Origin: Duganella zoogloeoides
Lineage (GTDB): Bacteria; Pseudomonadota; Gammaproteobacteria; Burkholderiales; Burkholderiaceae_D
Direction of reading: 5' to 3'
Length of the DNA: 64,000 bases
Assembly: GCF_034479515.1 (NCBI RefSeq)
Contig: NZ_CP140152.1
Coordinates: 1,736,001-1,800,000 of the forward strand
The notes under the pieces are model-generated. The model did not search any database. It was not told the origin of the DNA and saw only the letters and a program-made list of their open reading frames with translations. Numbering within the stretch: the stretch's first letter is position 1; each line of letters begins with the position of its first letter. Both the position numbers and the translations under genes were made by a program. Below are positions 51,644 to 58,683 of the stretch, piece by piece.

Positions 51644-52129
51644 GTGGTCAGCATTCCAACCTCCGACAGTTCGCTAGACGAATCGGCTACCCTCGAAGTC
51701 CAGCCTGTAGAAGATCAGCAATTCCTTAGTGCTCTGCAGCAGTTATTTTTAGAAGGAAACATAAAGCTGAAGGACCAGGAAAGCACATCAGGAACACTGA
51801 CTATACTCAAAACGCAGGAAAAAGAAGACGAAGTGTTCCTGCTATCGGGTAGCAGCTCAGGAGGCCCCGACGTTACCGGTGACTCTGGGTATGTAGTAGT
51901 AATTCCAGGCACAAGCCCGTATCCTGACTACGGGGACTATGATTCGCCCTATATTCCACCAGATGAATGGGATGCCAATTATCATGATAATGGAGCAGCC
52001 AGGGGGGAGGAGGAGACAGCAGTGGGGGAGCAGAAGTTGATTGGAGTTTCATTGAAGAACTGGAAGGAAATAGGCTCGATGGATACATACCTAAAGATGG
52101 TAACGTCATTTTGGGAAATTCGGGAGTAA
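51644..52129 (+). pseudogene. N-terminal part of a split muramidase gene
   Basis: GTG-started frame in AT-rich DNA. About 120 residues of Ser/Gly/Asp/Pro-rich, flexible sequence (Leu-Leu-Ser-Gly-Ser-Ser-Ser-Gly-Gly-Pro, Gly-Thr-Ser-Pro-Tyr-Pro-Asp-Tyr-Gly) lead up to a run of six G at 52002-52007. Beyond that run this frame loses sense, while the -1 frame continues directly into a muramidase domain. So the two frames look like one gene split by a single-base change. Without the shift the product has no catalytic domain. Confidence 0.65.
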
Positions 52130-52587
52130 CCATTGCATCGGGATTGGATTTAGGTCAGAATAGCCTTGCCGGCCTTAAAGAGCTGAATCTATCCAAAGAT
52201 CTAACGGATAAACTTTCGCCTTATTTGGAGCTAAAGGGCACCGAAGCACAAGCGAAGTTAGATGCGATTCCATTAAATATTACTGCAACCGAGGCATTAG
52301 AAATAAATAGTGCTGTTCATGGAAAGGCTTTGAACGATTTGGTTGTTAAATATGATTCAGCAGTTGGTGCCGGGGAATTTTATAAATTGCCAACTGAAGC
52401 ACAAACTGTTATCGCGAGTGTTGGATTTCAATACGGAAATTTAGCCACAAGTGCGCCTAAATTCTGGGCGGAAGCGACATCAAAGGATTGGTCGGGGGCA
52501 ATTTCTGAATTGCGAGATTTCGGGGATGTTTACAATACTCGGAGATCAAAAGAAGCCGATTTATTGCAGAGATATCTGAACAACTAA
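51991..52587 (+). pseudogene. Pesticin-like muramidase domain, frame split from its N-terminus
   Basis: Resembles the phage-lysozyme-like C-terminal domain of pesticin and related peptidoglycan-cutting toxins. Seen: Trp-Ser-Phe-Ile-Glu-Glu-Leu-Glu-Gly, Gly-Tyr-Ile-Pro, Ser-Gly-Val-Thr-Ile-Ala-Ser-Gly-Leu-Asp-Leu-Gly-Gln, and the end Tyr-Asn-Thr-Arg-Arg-x3-Glu-Ala-Asp-Leu-Leu. The spacing Glu-x21-Thr-x5-Asp is close to the pesticin catalytic triad. The only start codon in this frame (TTG 52111) lies after the Glu, so activity needs reading through from 51644. AT-rich codons differ from the host. Confidence 0.75.
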
Positions 52588-52637
52588 TTTAAAAAAAATC
52601 GTTCGGATGTTTTTTGAGAACCAATAAGGAGGGTAGT

Positions 52638-53189
52638 TTGAAAAATATCAAATATCTAGCATTGGTTTTGATTTTATATTCTGGTGCGAGTAATGCTAGT
52701 AATATCACGCATGACAATGTAATGCCAATGGTAACTAAGAGCGCAAAAGAGTTTGGAGAGCGGCGCGCCAATCTTTTTCAACCTGATAGTAAAATTTCAG
52801 ACGCAATCGGTGAGGGATTTGTCATTCCGGAAGACCTGCGTGAGATGCCGGGAGAAAAAATTTTTATTGCGGGATGTCGACGTCATAGTTGCATAGAGAA
52901 GGCAGCCGCAGTTGTAGATAAGAAAAACGCGAAAGTAATTGCGTTCGCGATAAGGAATTTTGAGTGTAGTTATGTTCTAGCGACTGGGGAAAGAAATATT
53001 CCAACAGGAAAATCTAAGTCTCCGGTCACCTGCGATCGTGAGCCATTACTTAGTGTCTATGTCCTTAGGACGAAAAAATTAGCGACGCGTCCTGAGTCGG
53101 AGGTTGAAGCGGTAAATAATCTTAGCGAGTGGGGTAAGAAGGTAGGCGCGGAACGGAAAACATTGTATATCGTTGAGAACAATGAGTAG
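52638..53189 (+). CDS. Periplasmic protein with Ivy-like CxxHxC loop, candidate muramidase immunity
   Basis: Protein of 183 residues starting at a TTG with an ideal AGGAGGG site. The signal peptide (Tyr-Leu-Ala-Leu-Val-Leu-Ile-Leu) is cut near Ser-Asn-Ala. The mature part has Gly-Cys80-Arg-Arg-His83-Ser-Cys85, followed by a strand-rich segment (Ala-Ala-Val-Val-Asp, Val-Ile-Ala-Phe-Ala). Ivy lysozyme inhibitors block lysozyme with a Cys-Lys-Pro-His-Asp-Cys loop, so this protein may protect against the neighbouring muramidase. It follows the muramidase by 50 bases and overlaps the Fic gene by 8. AT-rich, foreign composition. Confidence 0.65.
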   Translation: MKNIKYLALVLILYSGASNASNITHDNVMPMVTKSAKEFGERRANLFQPDSKISDAIGEGFVIPEDLREMPGEKIFIAGCRRHSCIEKAAAVVDKKNAKVIAFAIRNFECSYVLATGERNIPTGKSKSPVTCDREPLLSVYVLRTKKLATRPESEVEAVNNLSEWGKKVGAERKTLYIVENNE

Positions 53190-54033
53190 GTTGCGCTTCT
53201 GCGTCAAAACGGAGAGGAGGGAGTTGGCTTCGTTACCGATTGGAGCGAACTTTAATTTCAAAGGAAAAACGCTTAGCAATGTTGTTTACGAAACAAGGCC
53301 ACCTTTTCCTTGGGCAGTTATGATGAGGTCAGCCGAGCGAATGTCCGAGCGGCTAGCGAAGCGTGAGAAGATGTTGCTTGAAAATATGAATAGCCCGGCT
53401 CCTGAACTTGTAAACATTGATATTCGAGTAGCTTCAAAAGGCCTTTCAGGCAACGTTTACAGTAATAATCTGAGTCAAGATTTTACCGAAAATTTAAAAG
53501 ACTATTCATGTGAGACACTTATAAATCTTCTGGCGGGAGCCGTCGTTTCTGACAGCGAGGTCAACAAGCATGATTTGAAGTATGCTATTGGGCGTCAGTC
53601 ATCTTCGTTCCGCGGTGGTCCTATGTATTCATTTATGGAAAACGGGAATGCTGATATTTGTTTTTACTCTGCCACCCACATAGAGGAACAACTTTTTGAT
53701 CTCGTGATAAAAGCAAATAATTTTCGGGACCGATCAAAATTAGCGGTGGCGGCGTCCGTCTTCGGACACTTTGTGTGTATTCATCCTTTCCCAGACGGGA
53801 ACGGCCGAGCTGCGCGATTGTTGCTACAACGAGTACTTAAAGGGTTTGGAATTTGGGATTCGCGGAATTTGCCGCTCGGGCACTTGGCACACTTGGATAG
53901 GAAAAATTACATTTATGCCATGCGAGGTCTATCAATCAATGGAAACTATGAGCGGTACTTGGAATATGTCACCCTTTGGATATTGGCTGCGTCAGATTTA
54001 GTGTTTTTAAAGTGCGGAATGGATGCTGGATGA
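53182..54033 (+). CDS. Fic-domain protein (predicted AMP-transferase)
   Basis: Fic-family protein (283 residues). The catalytic motif is complete: His201-Pro-Phe-Pro-Asp-Gly-Asn-Gly-Arg-x2-Arg. Upstream, Phe-Arg-Gly-Gly-Pro-Met-Tyr forms the flap region. No clear autoinhibitory Ser-x3-Glu-Gly/Asn motif was seen. Fic enzymes usually attach AMP to hydroxyl groups of target proteins. The ATG overlaps the candidate immunity gene (ATGAGTAG), so they are translationally coupled. Codons are AT-rich. It may be a toxin or a regulator of the neighbouring muramidase system. Confidence 0.88.
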   Translation: MSRLRFCVKTERRELASLPIGANFNFKGKTLSNVVYETRPPFPWAVMMRSAERMSERLAKREKMLLENMNSPAPELVNIDIRVASKGLSGNVYSNNLSQDFTENLKDYSCETLINLLAGAVVSDSEVNKHDLKYAIGRQSSSFRGGPMYSFMENGNADICFYSATHIEEQLFDLVIKANNFRDRSKLAVAASVFGHFVCIHPFPDGNGRAARLLLQRVLKGFGIWDSRNLPLGHLAHLDRKNYIYAMRGLSINGNYERYLEYVTLWILAASDLVFLKCGMDAG

Positions 54034-54075
54034 TAAATAGACTGGATGGTAGCACTGTTGAGCACCTCGAAAAAC

Positions 54076-54908
54076 GGTTCTGTCGCGTTAGCCGAGCCGT
54101 AGCCCGGATCGGGTAGACTGTAGCACCGGGACACTGAAACGATTCGCCATGTGGCCATGCTCAACTTCAAAGGGATGCGTTTCCCCAATCGACGTCATCC
54201 TGGTCTGCATTCGCTGGTACGTGGCTTACCCGCTGAGCTACCGGCACTTGGAAGAGATCATGGAGGAACGCGGCGTGTCGGTCGACCATTCGTCGATCAA
54301 CCGGTGGGCGATTCGCTTCTTGCCGCTGATTGAGAAATTGTCCCGCAAGCACAAGCGCCCGGTCAGCGGCAGCTGGCGCATGGATGAAACCTACATCAAG
54401 GTCAAAGGCATCTGGAAATATCTTTACCGTGCCGTCGACAAGCAAGGAAAGACCATCGATTTTCTTCTGACCGCCAAGCGTGACATGGCCGCCGCGAAAC
54501 GCTTCTTCGACAAGGCCATGCGCGAGAACGGTGTTCCTGACAAGGTCGCCATGGACAAGAGCGGCGCTAACAAGGCGGCCATCGATGCGGTCAACGCCGG
54601 CCGGGACGTGCCGATCGTGGTGCGCCAAGTCAAATACCTCAACAACATCGTCGAGCAGGACCACCGCGCCATCAAGCGGGTGACCACGCCAATGCTCAAC
54701 TTCAAATCGTTTCGCTGCGCCGGCTGCGTGCTCGCCGGCGTCGAACTCATGCACATGATCCGCAAGGGCCAGTTCACGATCGGTGGCGCCGATGCGATGT
54801 CGTTCGCCGACCAATTTTATGCGCTGGCAGCACAGGTTCGTCCAGCTTGAGTCGCCCCAGTTCCTTTCCTGGAAAATTCCGTTTTCGGATCAACAACGCG
54901 ACACAACC
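54076..54908 (+). mobile_element. IS6-family insertion sequence, copy 2
   Basis: 833 bases with ends GGTTCTGTCGCGTT and AACGCGACACAACC (13 of 14 match). It lies in the same direction as copy 1, together bracketing 2.6 kb of AT-rich cargo. The two copies differ at many positions, so they are not a recent duplicate. Confidence 0.85.
54149..54850 (+). CDS. IS6-family transposase, copy 2, with displaced start
   Basis: DDE transposase (233 residues) with Met-Asp-Glu-Thr-Tyr-Ile-Lys, Ala-Met-Asp-Lys-Ser-Gly-Ala and Val-Glu-Gln-Asp-His-Arg. An extra base near 54184 puts the usual start (Met-Leu-Asn-Phe-Lys-Gly) out of frame, but an ATG at 54149 in the other frame joins the intact body (Ile-Asp-Val-Ile-Leu-Val-Cys-Ile-Arg-Trp). 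The product may therefore still be made with a changed N-terminus; activity is uncertain. Confidence 0.8.
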   Translation: MWPCSTSKGCVSPIDVILVCIRWYVAYPLSYRHLEEIMEERGVSVDHSSINRWAIRFLPLIEKLSRKHKRPVSGSWRMDETYIKVKGIWKYLYRAVDKQGKTIDFLLTAKRDMAAAKRFFDKAMRENGVPDKVAMDKSGANKAAIDAVNAGRDVPIVVRQVKYLNNIVEQDHRAIKRVTTPMLNFKSFRCAGCVLAGVELMHMIRKGQFTIGGADAMSFADQFYALAAQVRPA

Positions 54909-55064
54909 TTCCAAAGTCTGGTGGCTCAGGTATCGCCGGCCGCAAGGTGGTGAAACACGCGTCAGTTTTGGCGCCTACCCGGGCGTATCGCTTGCTGTGG
55001 CACGCCAGAAAGGAGAAGAAGCTCGCGAGCAGCTGGCAGCCGGCACAGACCCAGGCGTAGGTCA
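54909..55064 (+). pseudogene. Second integrase, N-terminal fragment
   Basis: Immediately after IS copy 2, one frame reads Val-Trp-Trp-Leu-Arg-Tyr-Arg-Arg-Pro, Thr-Arg-Val-Ser-Phe-Gly-Ala-Tyr-Pro-Gly-Val-Ser-Leu-Ala, Ala-Arg-Glu-Gln-Leu-Ala-Ala-Gly-Thr-Asp-Pro. This is the N-terminal domain of a P4-type integrase. Its start was destroyed at the IS end and the catalytic domain is missing. It differs clearly from the intact integrase at 43633. Confidence 0.8.
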
Positions 55065-55152
55065 ATCAAGCGCTTTGCCAGTTGCGGAATATCTCGCTCC
55101 TGTAGTGAATCACCTGCCCCATAGCGTCCGCTTCACCATCAATCGAGATGCC

Positions 55153-56088
55153 TCAGCTTGGCTGGCGCGACGGGTGCCGTGGCCCCCAGATGTTCGAAGA
55201 CCTGATGAAGTCAATGAACGCTTTCAGCGGCGTGGGCATGAAGCTGCGGCCGGAGTAAAACAAAAAAGGGCCTGGGAACTCCGGCCACCAGGGCTCGAGT
55301 ATCGGTTCCAGTGCGCCACTAGCCAAATGAGGTTGCAGCCAATCCTCGAACAGGTAAACCACCCCGGCCCCGTTCAGCGCGGCGTCAACGAGCAGGTCGG
55401 CCGCACCGCCCAAGCCGATAATCAGTGGGCCCTTGGGATCCATGTGGAGGGTTTCGCCATCGCGCTCGAATTCCCAGGCTGGCATGGCGCCGCTGGGAAA
55501 TCGGCCCCTGAGGCAGTTGTGGCCGATCAGTTCGCGTGGGTGCCCGGGCCGGCCGTGGCGATCGAGGTAGGCTGGTGAGGCGGCCACTGCAATACGTTGC
55601 ACGCGTGGCCCGATCGGTACTGCGATCATGTCCTGCTCGAGCCGTTCGCCGTAGCGCACGCCGGCATCGCAACCGGCAGCGAGCACATCGACAAAGCTTT
55701 CCTCGATGATGACTTCCAGCGTAATGTCCGGATACATGGCCAGGAATGCTGGGATGATACCGGGCAGTACCAGCCGCGCCACGCTCGTGGGCACGTTGAG
55801 TTTCAGCGTGCCGGCCGGTTTGCCGCGGAAGTGATTGACGGCCGTCACGGCCGACTGGACTTCGGCCAGCGCCGGAAGGAGCCGGGCCAGCATGTCGGTG
55901 CCAGCCTCGGTAAGTGTCACGCTGCGCGTCGTGCGATGCAGCAGGCGCACGCCCAGTTGTGCTTCGAGCCGGCGCACCGCCTCGCTCAGGCCGGACGCAC
56001 TGACCCCGCCGGAGCGGGCAGCGTCGCGAAACCCGCCCGATTTTGCTACCGCCACGAAAGCCCGCAAGTCATTCAGATCAGTTTCCAT
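55153..56088 (-). CDS. LysR-family regulator divergent to an aldo-keto reductase
   Basis: LysR regulator (311 residues): Asp-Leu-Arg-Ala-Phe-Val-Ala-Val-Ala-Lys-Ser-Gly-Gly-Phe, Ser-Gly-Leu-Ser-Glu-Ala-Val-Arg-Arg-Leu-Glu, then an effector-binding domain. The start at 56088 gives the standard N-terminus. It is divergent from the aldo-keto reductase (98 bases between starts), the usual arrangement for regulator and target. High-GC composition like the host, unlike the neighbouring cargo. Confidence 0.92.
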   Translation of the reverse strand: METDLNDLRAFVAVAKSGGFRDAARSGGVSASGLSEAVRRLEAQLGVRLLHRTTRSVTLTEAGTDMLARLLPALAEVQSAVTAVNHFRGKPAGTLKLNVPTSVARLVLPGIIPAFLAMYPDITLEVIIEESFVDVLAAGCDAGVRYGERLEQDMIAVPIGPRVQRIAVAASPAYLDRHGRPGHPRELIGHNCLRGRFPSGAMPAWEFERDGETLHMDPKGPLIIGLGGAADLLVDAALNGAGVVYLFEDWLQPHLASGALEPILEPWWPEFPGPFLFYSGRSFMPTPLKAFIDFIRSSNIWGPRHPSRQPS

Positions 56089-56185
56089 TGTGCGAAATAT
56101 CGCACGACCCGTGCTGATTGTCCATATTTTCATTTCTCCGAGATGCGCTTACTCTGGCGTTCCACATCGTCTAAGGAGAAGCACA

Positions 56186-57070
56186 ATGTCAGCAATCGAT
56201 CAGGTCGGAACGTTTCAACTTGGCAGCCGTAGTGTTAAACGGCTTGGATACGGAGCGATGCAACTTGCCGGTCCTAATGTTTTCGGCCCGCCCAGGGACC
56301 ACTCGGGCGCACTGGCGGTGCTGCGCGAGGCGGTGGCGCAAGGGATCAATCACATCGATACCAGCGACTTCTACGGCCCGTACCTCACCAATAAGCTCAT
56401 CCATGAAGCCTTGGCGCCGTATCCGCACGACCTGGTGATCGTTACCAAGATCGGCGCGGCGCGCGGCGCCGACGGCGCGTGGCTGCCGGCATCCTCGCCA
56501 GCACAGTTGCAGCAGGCGGTGCATGACAATCTGCGCAACCTGGGGCTCGATGTGCTGGAAGTGGTCAACCTGCGCATCATGTTCAGCACTGCGGGGCCGG
56601 CGGAGGGTTCAATTGAAGAGCAGTTGACGGCGATTGCCGAGTTGCAGAGCCAAGGGCTGGTGCGCCATATTGGCCTGAGCAATGTGACAGCAAAGCAGGT
56701 TGCCGAAGGGCGCGCGATCACCGAGATTGTGGGCGTGCAAAACCATTACAACCTGGCGCACCGCACCGATGACGCGCTGATCGACGAGCTCGCTGCGGCA
56801 AACATCGCCTACGTGCCGTTCTTCCCGCTGGGCGGCTTCAGTCCGCTACAGTCGACGATCTTGTCCAGCGTTGCGCAAGAACTGGGCGCTACCGCGCTGC
56901 AGGTCGCGCTGGCCTGGCTCCTGCAGCGCTCGCCAAATATCCTGCTCATTCCAGGGACTTCGTCAGTTGCGCACCTGCGCGAGAACTTGAAGGCCGCCGG
57001 CCTCTCATTACCGGCCGAAGCGGTCGCCAGGCTAAATCGGATCGGGGCGCAGGCAAACGCGGCAGACTGA
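56186..57070 (+). CDS. Aldo-keto reductase
   Basis: NADPH-dependent oxidoreductase (294 residues) of the AKR superfamily: Gly-Tyr-Gly-Ala-Met-Gln-Leu, His-Ile-Asp-Thr-Ser-Asp-Phe-Tyr-Gly-Pro (catalytic Asp/Tyr), Val-Thr-Lys-Ile-Gly (catalytic Lys) and Leu-Ile-Pro-Gly-Thr-Ser (cofactor). The usual catalytic His position reads Val-Val-Asn-Leu-Arg, as in a known subfamily. An AAGGAG site precedes the ATG. Probably induced through the divergent LysR; substrate unknown. It is the last gene of the island. Confidence 0.92.
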   Translation: MSAIDQVGTFQLGSRSVKRLGYGAMQLAGPNVFGPPRDHSGALAVLREAVAQGINHIDTSDFYGPYLTNKLIHEALAPYPHDLVIVTKIGAARGADGAWLPASSPAQLQQAVHDNLRNLGLDVLEVVNLRIMFSTAGPAEGSIEEQLTAIAELQSQGLVRHIGLSNVTAKQVAEGRAITEIVGVQNHYNLAHRTDDALIDELAAANIAYVPFFPLGGFSPLQSTILSSVAQELGATALQVALAWLLQRSPNILLIPGTSSVAHLRENLKAAGLSLPAEAVARLNRIGAQANAAD

Positions 57071-57362
57071 GCTCCGGTCGGATTGCCGTTGCGATTCACT
57101 CCGCTAAGCAGAAATACTCTGGAGAGTTCAGTGCCCCTCAGTAGTAGTGCCCTGAACGCTTGAGCGCACGGCAGCCGCGACGACGCCGAGAATTCTGCGC
57201 AGTAACGTGCAGTAGGTTGTGAGAGCGATGCTGCTACACTGTCCATGTCGAAGCGCGGCCACATCAAGCGTCCTCGACCTTTTTTCGGGTATGGGTGAGG
57301 GTAGGGGCGCCGTAGAATTTCGTGAAAATGCGCGTTCATGCGGGTTGTGACGGATTTTAGTG

Positions 57363-57590
57363 ATCCCACCGTCCCGCCAGAACCTTAAAAACCCGCTTCG
57401 GCGGGTTTTTTTATTTCCGCCTTTCTCATAGGGGAAACGGCCTATTTTGATTCCTGTAGCGTCCGCTAGTATGCACTCCTAGCCAGCGCGCGCGGGGGGG
57501 GGGAGGGGGGGGCAGGATTTTTCAGGCTCAGCCGCCGACCTGCCGTTTCCAGTTTGTTCCAGATCAAATTCCACTGCCTTCGCGGTCGCT
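57363..57590 (+). repeat. Right flanking direct repeat (attR) with integrase-leader copy
   Basis: Repeats 43368-43596: tRNA-Ser 3' end (one base lost), terminator (57387-57412), the GTAGCGTCCGCTA motif, a G-run of ten plus another of nine, and the sequence up to the integrase leader. It does not restore a whole tRNA. The 290 bases before it (57071-57362) hold no recognised gene. Confidence 0.85.
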
Positions 57591-57694
57591 TGTCAGCAAA
57601 CTCGTGGCGATTCACATCGCCATCATCGGCATATGGGTTGCCCCTGGCGCGCTGTACCGATCAGGCAGACGGGCCGATCGGCAGCATGATTTCA

Positions 57695-58090
57695 TCATCC
57701 AGCCAGTATGGCAGCTAGCACCATCCCAAGTCCGAGCATCGACGCCAGCCATACCAAAGAGCGCACATAGGGGATGCCGGCTGCATACAGCGGCACGTAC
57801 GCGACGCGGCAGAGAAGGTATAACCAGCAGCCCCACAGCGTCAGCTCGCCTTCGCGGCCCGCGACGTGGGCGATCAGGACAGCACCGATAAACAGCGGCA
57901 GGGTCTCGAACAGATTCGCCTGTGCCCGCTGCAAACGGGCCGTGATCGGTCGTGGAGGCGGCGGCTCGGCATCGCGTGCACTTGCATTGTATTGAAGACC
58001 AGTTTCAGCCGTGCGCAATTGCGCCACCAGCATAATCTGGACAATGGCGAGCACCAGGGCCCAGGCCAGCAGTGTCAGTTCGGTTGTCAT
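57695..58090 (-). CDS. MAPEG-family membrane protein
   Basis: Four-helix membrane protein (131 residues) of the MAPEG family: Ala-Arg-Leu-Gln-Arg-Ala-Gln-Ala-Asn-Leu-Phe-Glu-Thr-Leu-Pro and Arg-Val-Ala-Tyr-Val-Pro-Leu-Tyr-Ala. Eukaryotic relatives handle eicosanoids and glutathione; bacterial members have no set role. Monocistronic, just beyond the island. Confidence 0.85.
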   Translation of the reverse strand: MTTELTLLAWALVLAIVQIMLVAQLRTAETGLQYNASARDAEPPPPRPITARLQRAQANLFETLPLFIGAVLIAHVAGREGELTLWGCWLYLLCRVAYVPLYAAGIPYVRSLVWLASMLGLGMVLAAILAG

Positions 58091-58683
58091 CTTCGGGTCT
58101 CCGATGGTAAGTTCAGTGAGGAAGAGGGTAACCCAATCCGGTCACTTGCCCCCTCGGCGTTCAATGCGCACAGTGCAGTGCTGCACACAACACCAACCGC
58201 CGCATCCTCTGATGTGGGCTGCGGCATGACTGCCGAAATCCAATACCTCCAGCCTGGCCGCGAAGCCTTCCACTCTCTGGTAAATCGATAGCCTTGGGCA
58301 GGCGTATTGCCGGGCTGCGATTGCTCTGAAAAATGGCACCTTGATCCATGATTGACTCCGCAGTATATACATCACTCATATCCAATCTTAGCAGGCTCCA
58401 GGGACATGCCAATGGTATAGCCGATCTTTCCCCGGTGGGTGCGGGTGGCTGCATTGATAGAGAAATAAATTAAATAAATAGTTTAGATAATTTATATGCC
58501 CTGGAGCTGTGTCGCTGGGTTCGCCGTAGAGCACACCGGATGAGCTTGACTTCCATGCCGTAGGCGAAACGATCACCATCATGAGTGGGATAAGAGGGTA
58601 AGGATCTTTGAAATGCACTAATATTTCAGTGAATTCGGGCACTACCGCTCCGGTGATCCTTCCCCACTTTTTCCCTGAAACCT
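58091..58683. other. Intergenic region upstream of the GH42 gene
   Basis: About 590 bases between the divergent MAPEG and GH42 genes. AT-rich patches near 58350-58380 and 58450-58500 could hold promoters. No RNA gene, repeat or coding sequence is recognised. Confidence 0.4.

Larger units (their letters stand above)
43386..57590. mobile_element. Genomic island integrated at tRNA-Ser(GCU), about 14 kb
   Basis: A foreign block lies between a tRNA-Ser 3' end and a direct repeat of that end 14 kb away. The integrase gene sits next to the tRNA, as in most tRNA islands. Contents: integrase, AlpA-like regulator, KorB/KfrA/KfrB/TrbA-like plasmid control genes, two secreted EF-hand proteins, two IS6 elements with an AT-rich toxin-like cargo, an integrase remnant and a LysR/aldo-keto reductase pair. 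No relaxase, type IV secretion or replication gene is seen, so it would depend on another element for transfer. The right repeat also copies the integrase leader, which suggests tandem integration. Confidence 0.85.

Noticed and set aside
51998..52010. Programmed -1 frameshift site in the muramidase gene
   Set aside because: The G6A run does not fit X-XXY-YYZ in the zero frame (AGG GGG GAG), and no stimulating structure is evident; a simple indel is the plainer reading.
54847..55578. 243-residue open frame after IS copy 2 as a real gene
   Set aside because: Only its first third past the IS end looks like an integrase; the rest is antisense to the LysR gene.
57490..57515. Long G-runs as a functional G-quadruplex
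   Set aside because: The matching left copy has shorter, interrupted G-runs, so this may be slippage or sequencing noise; no functional context.
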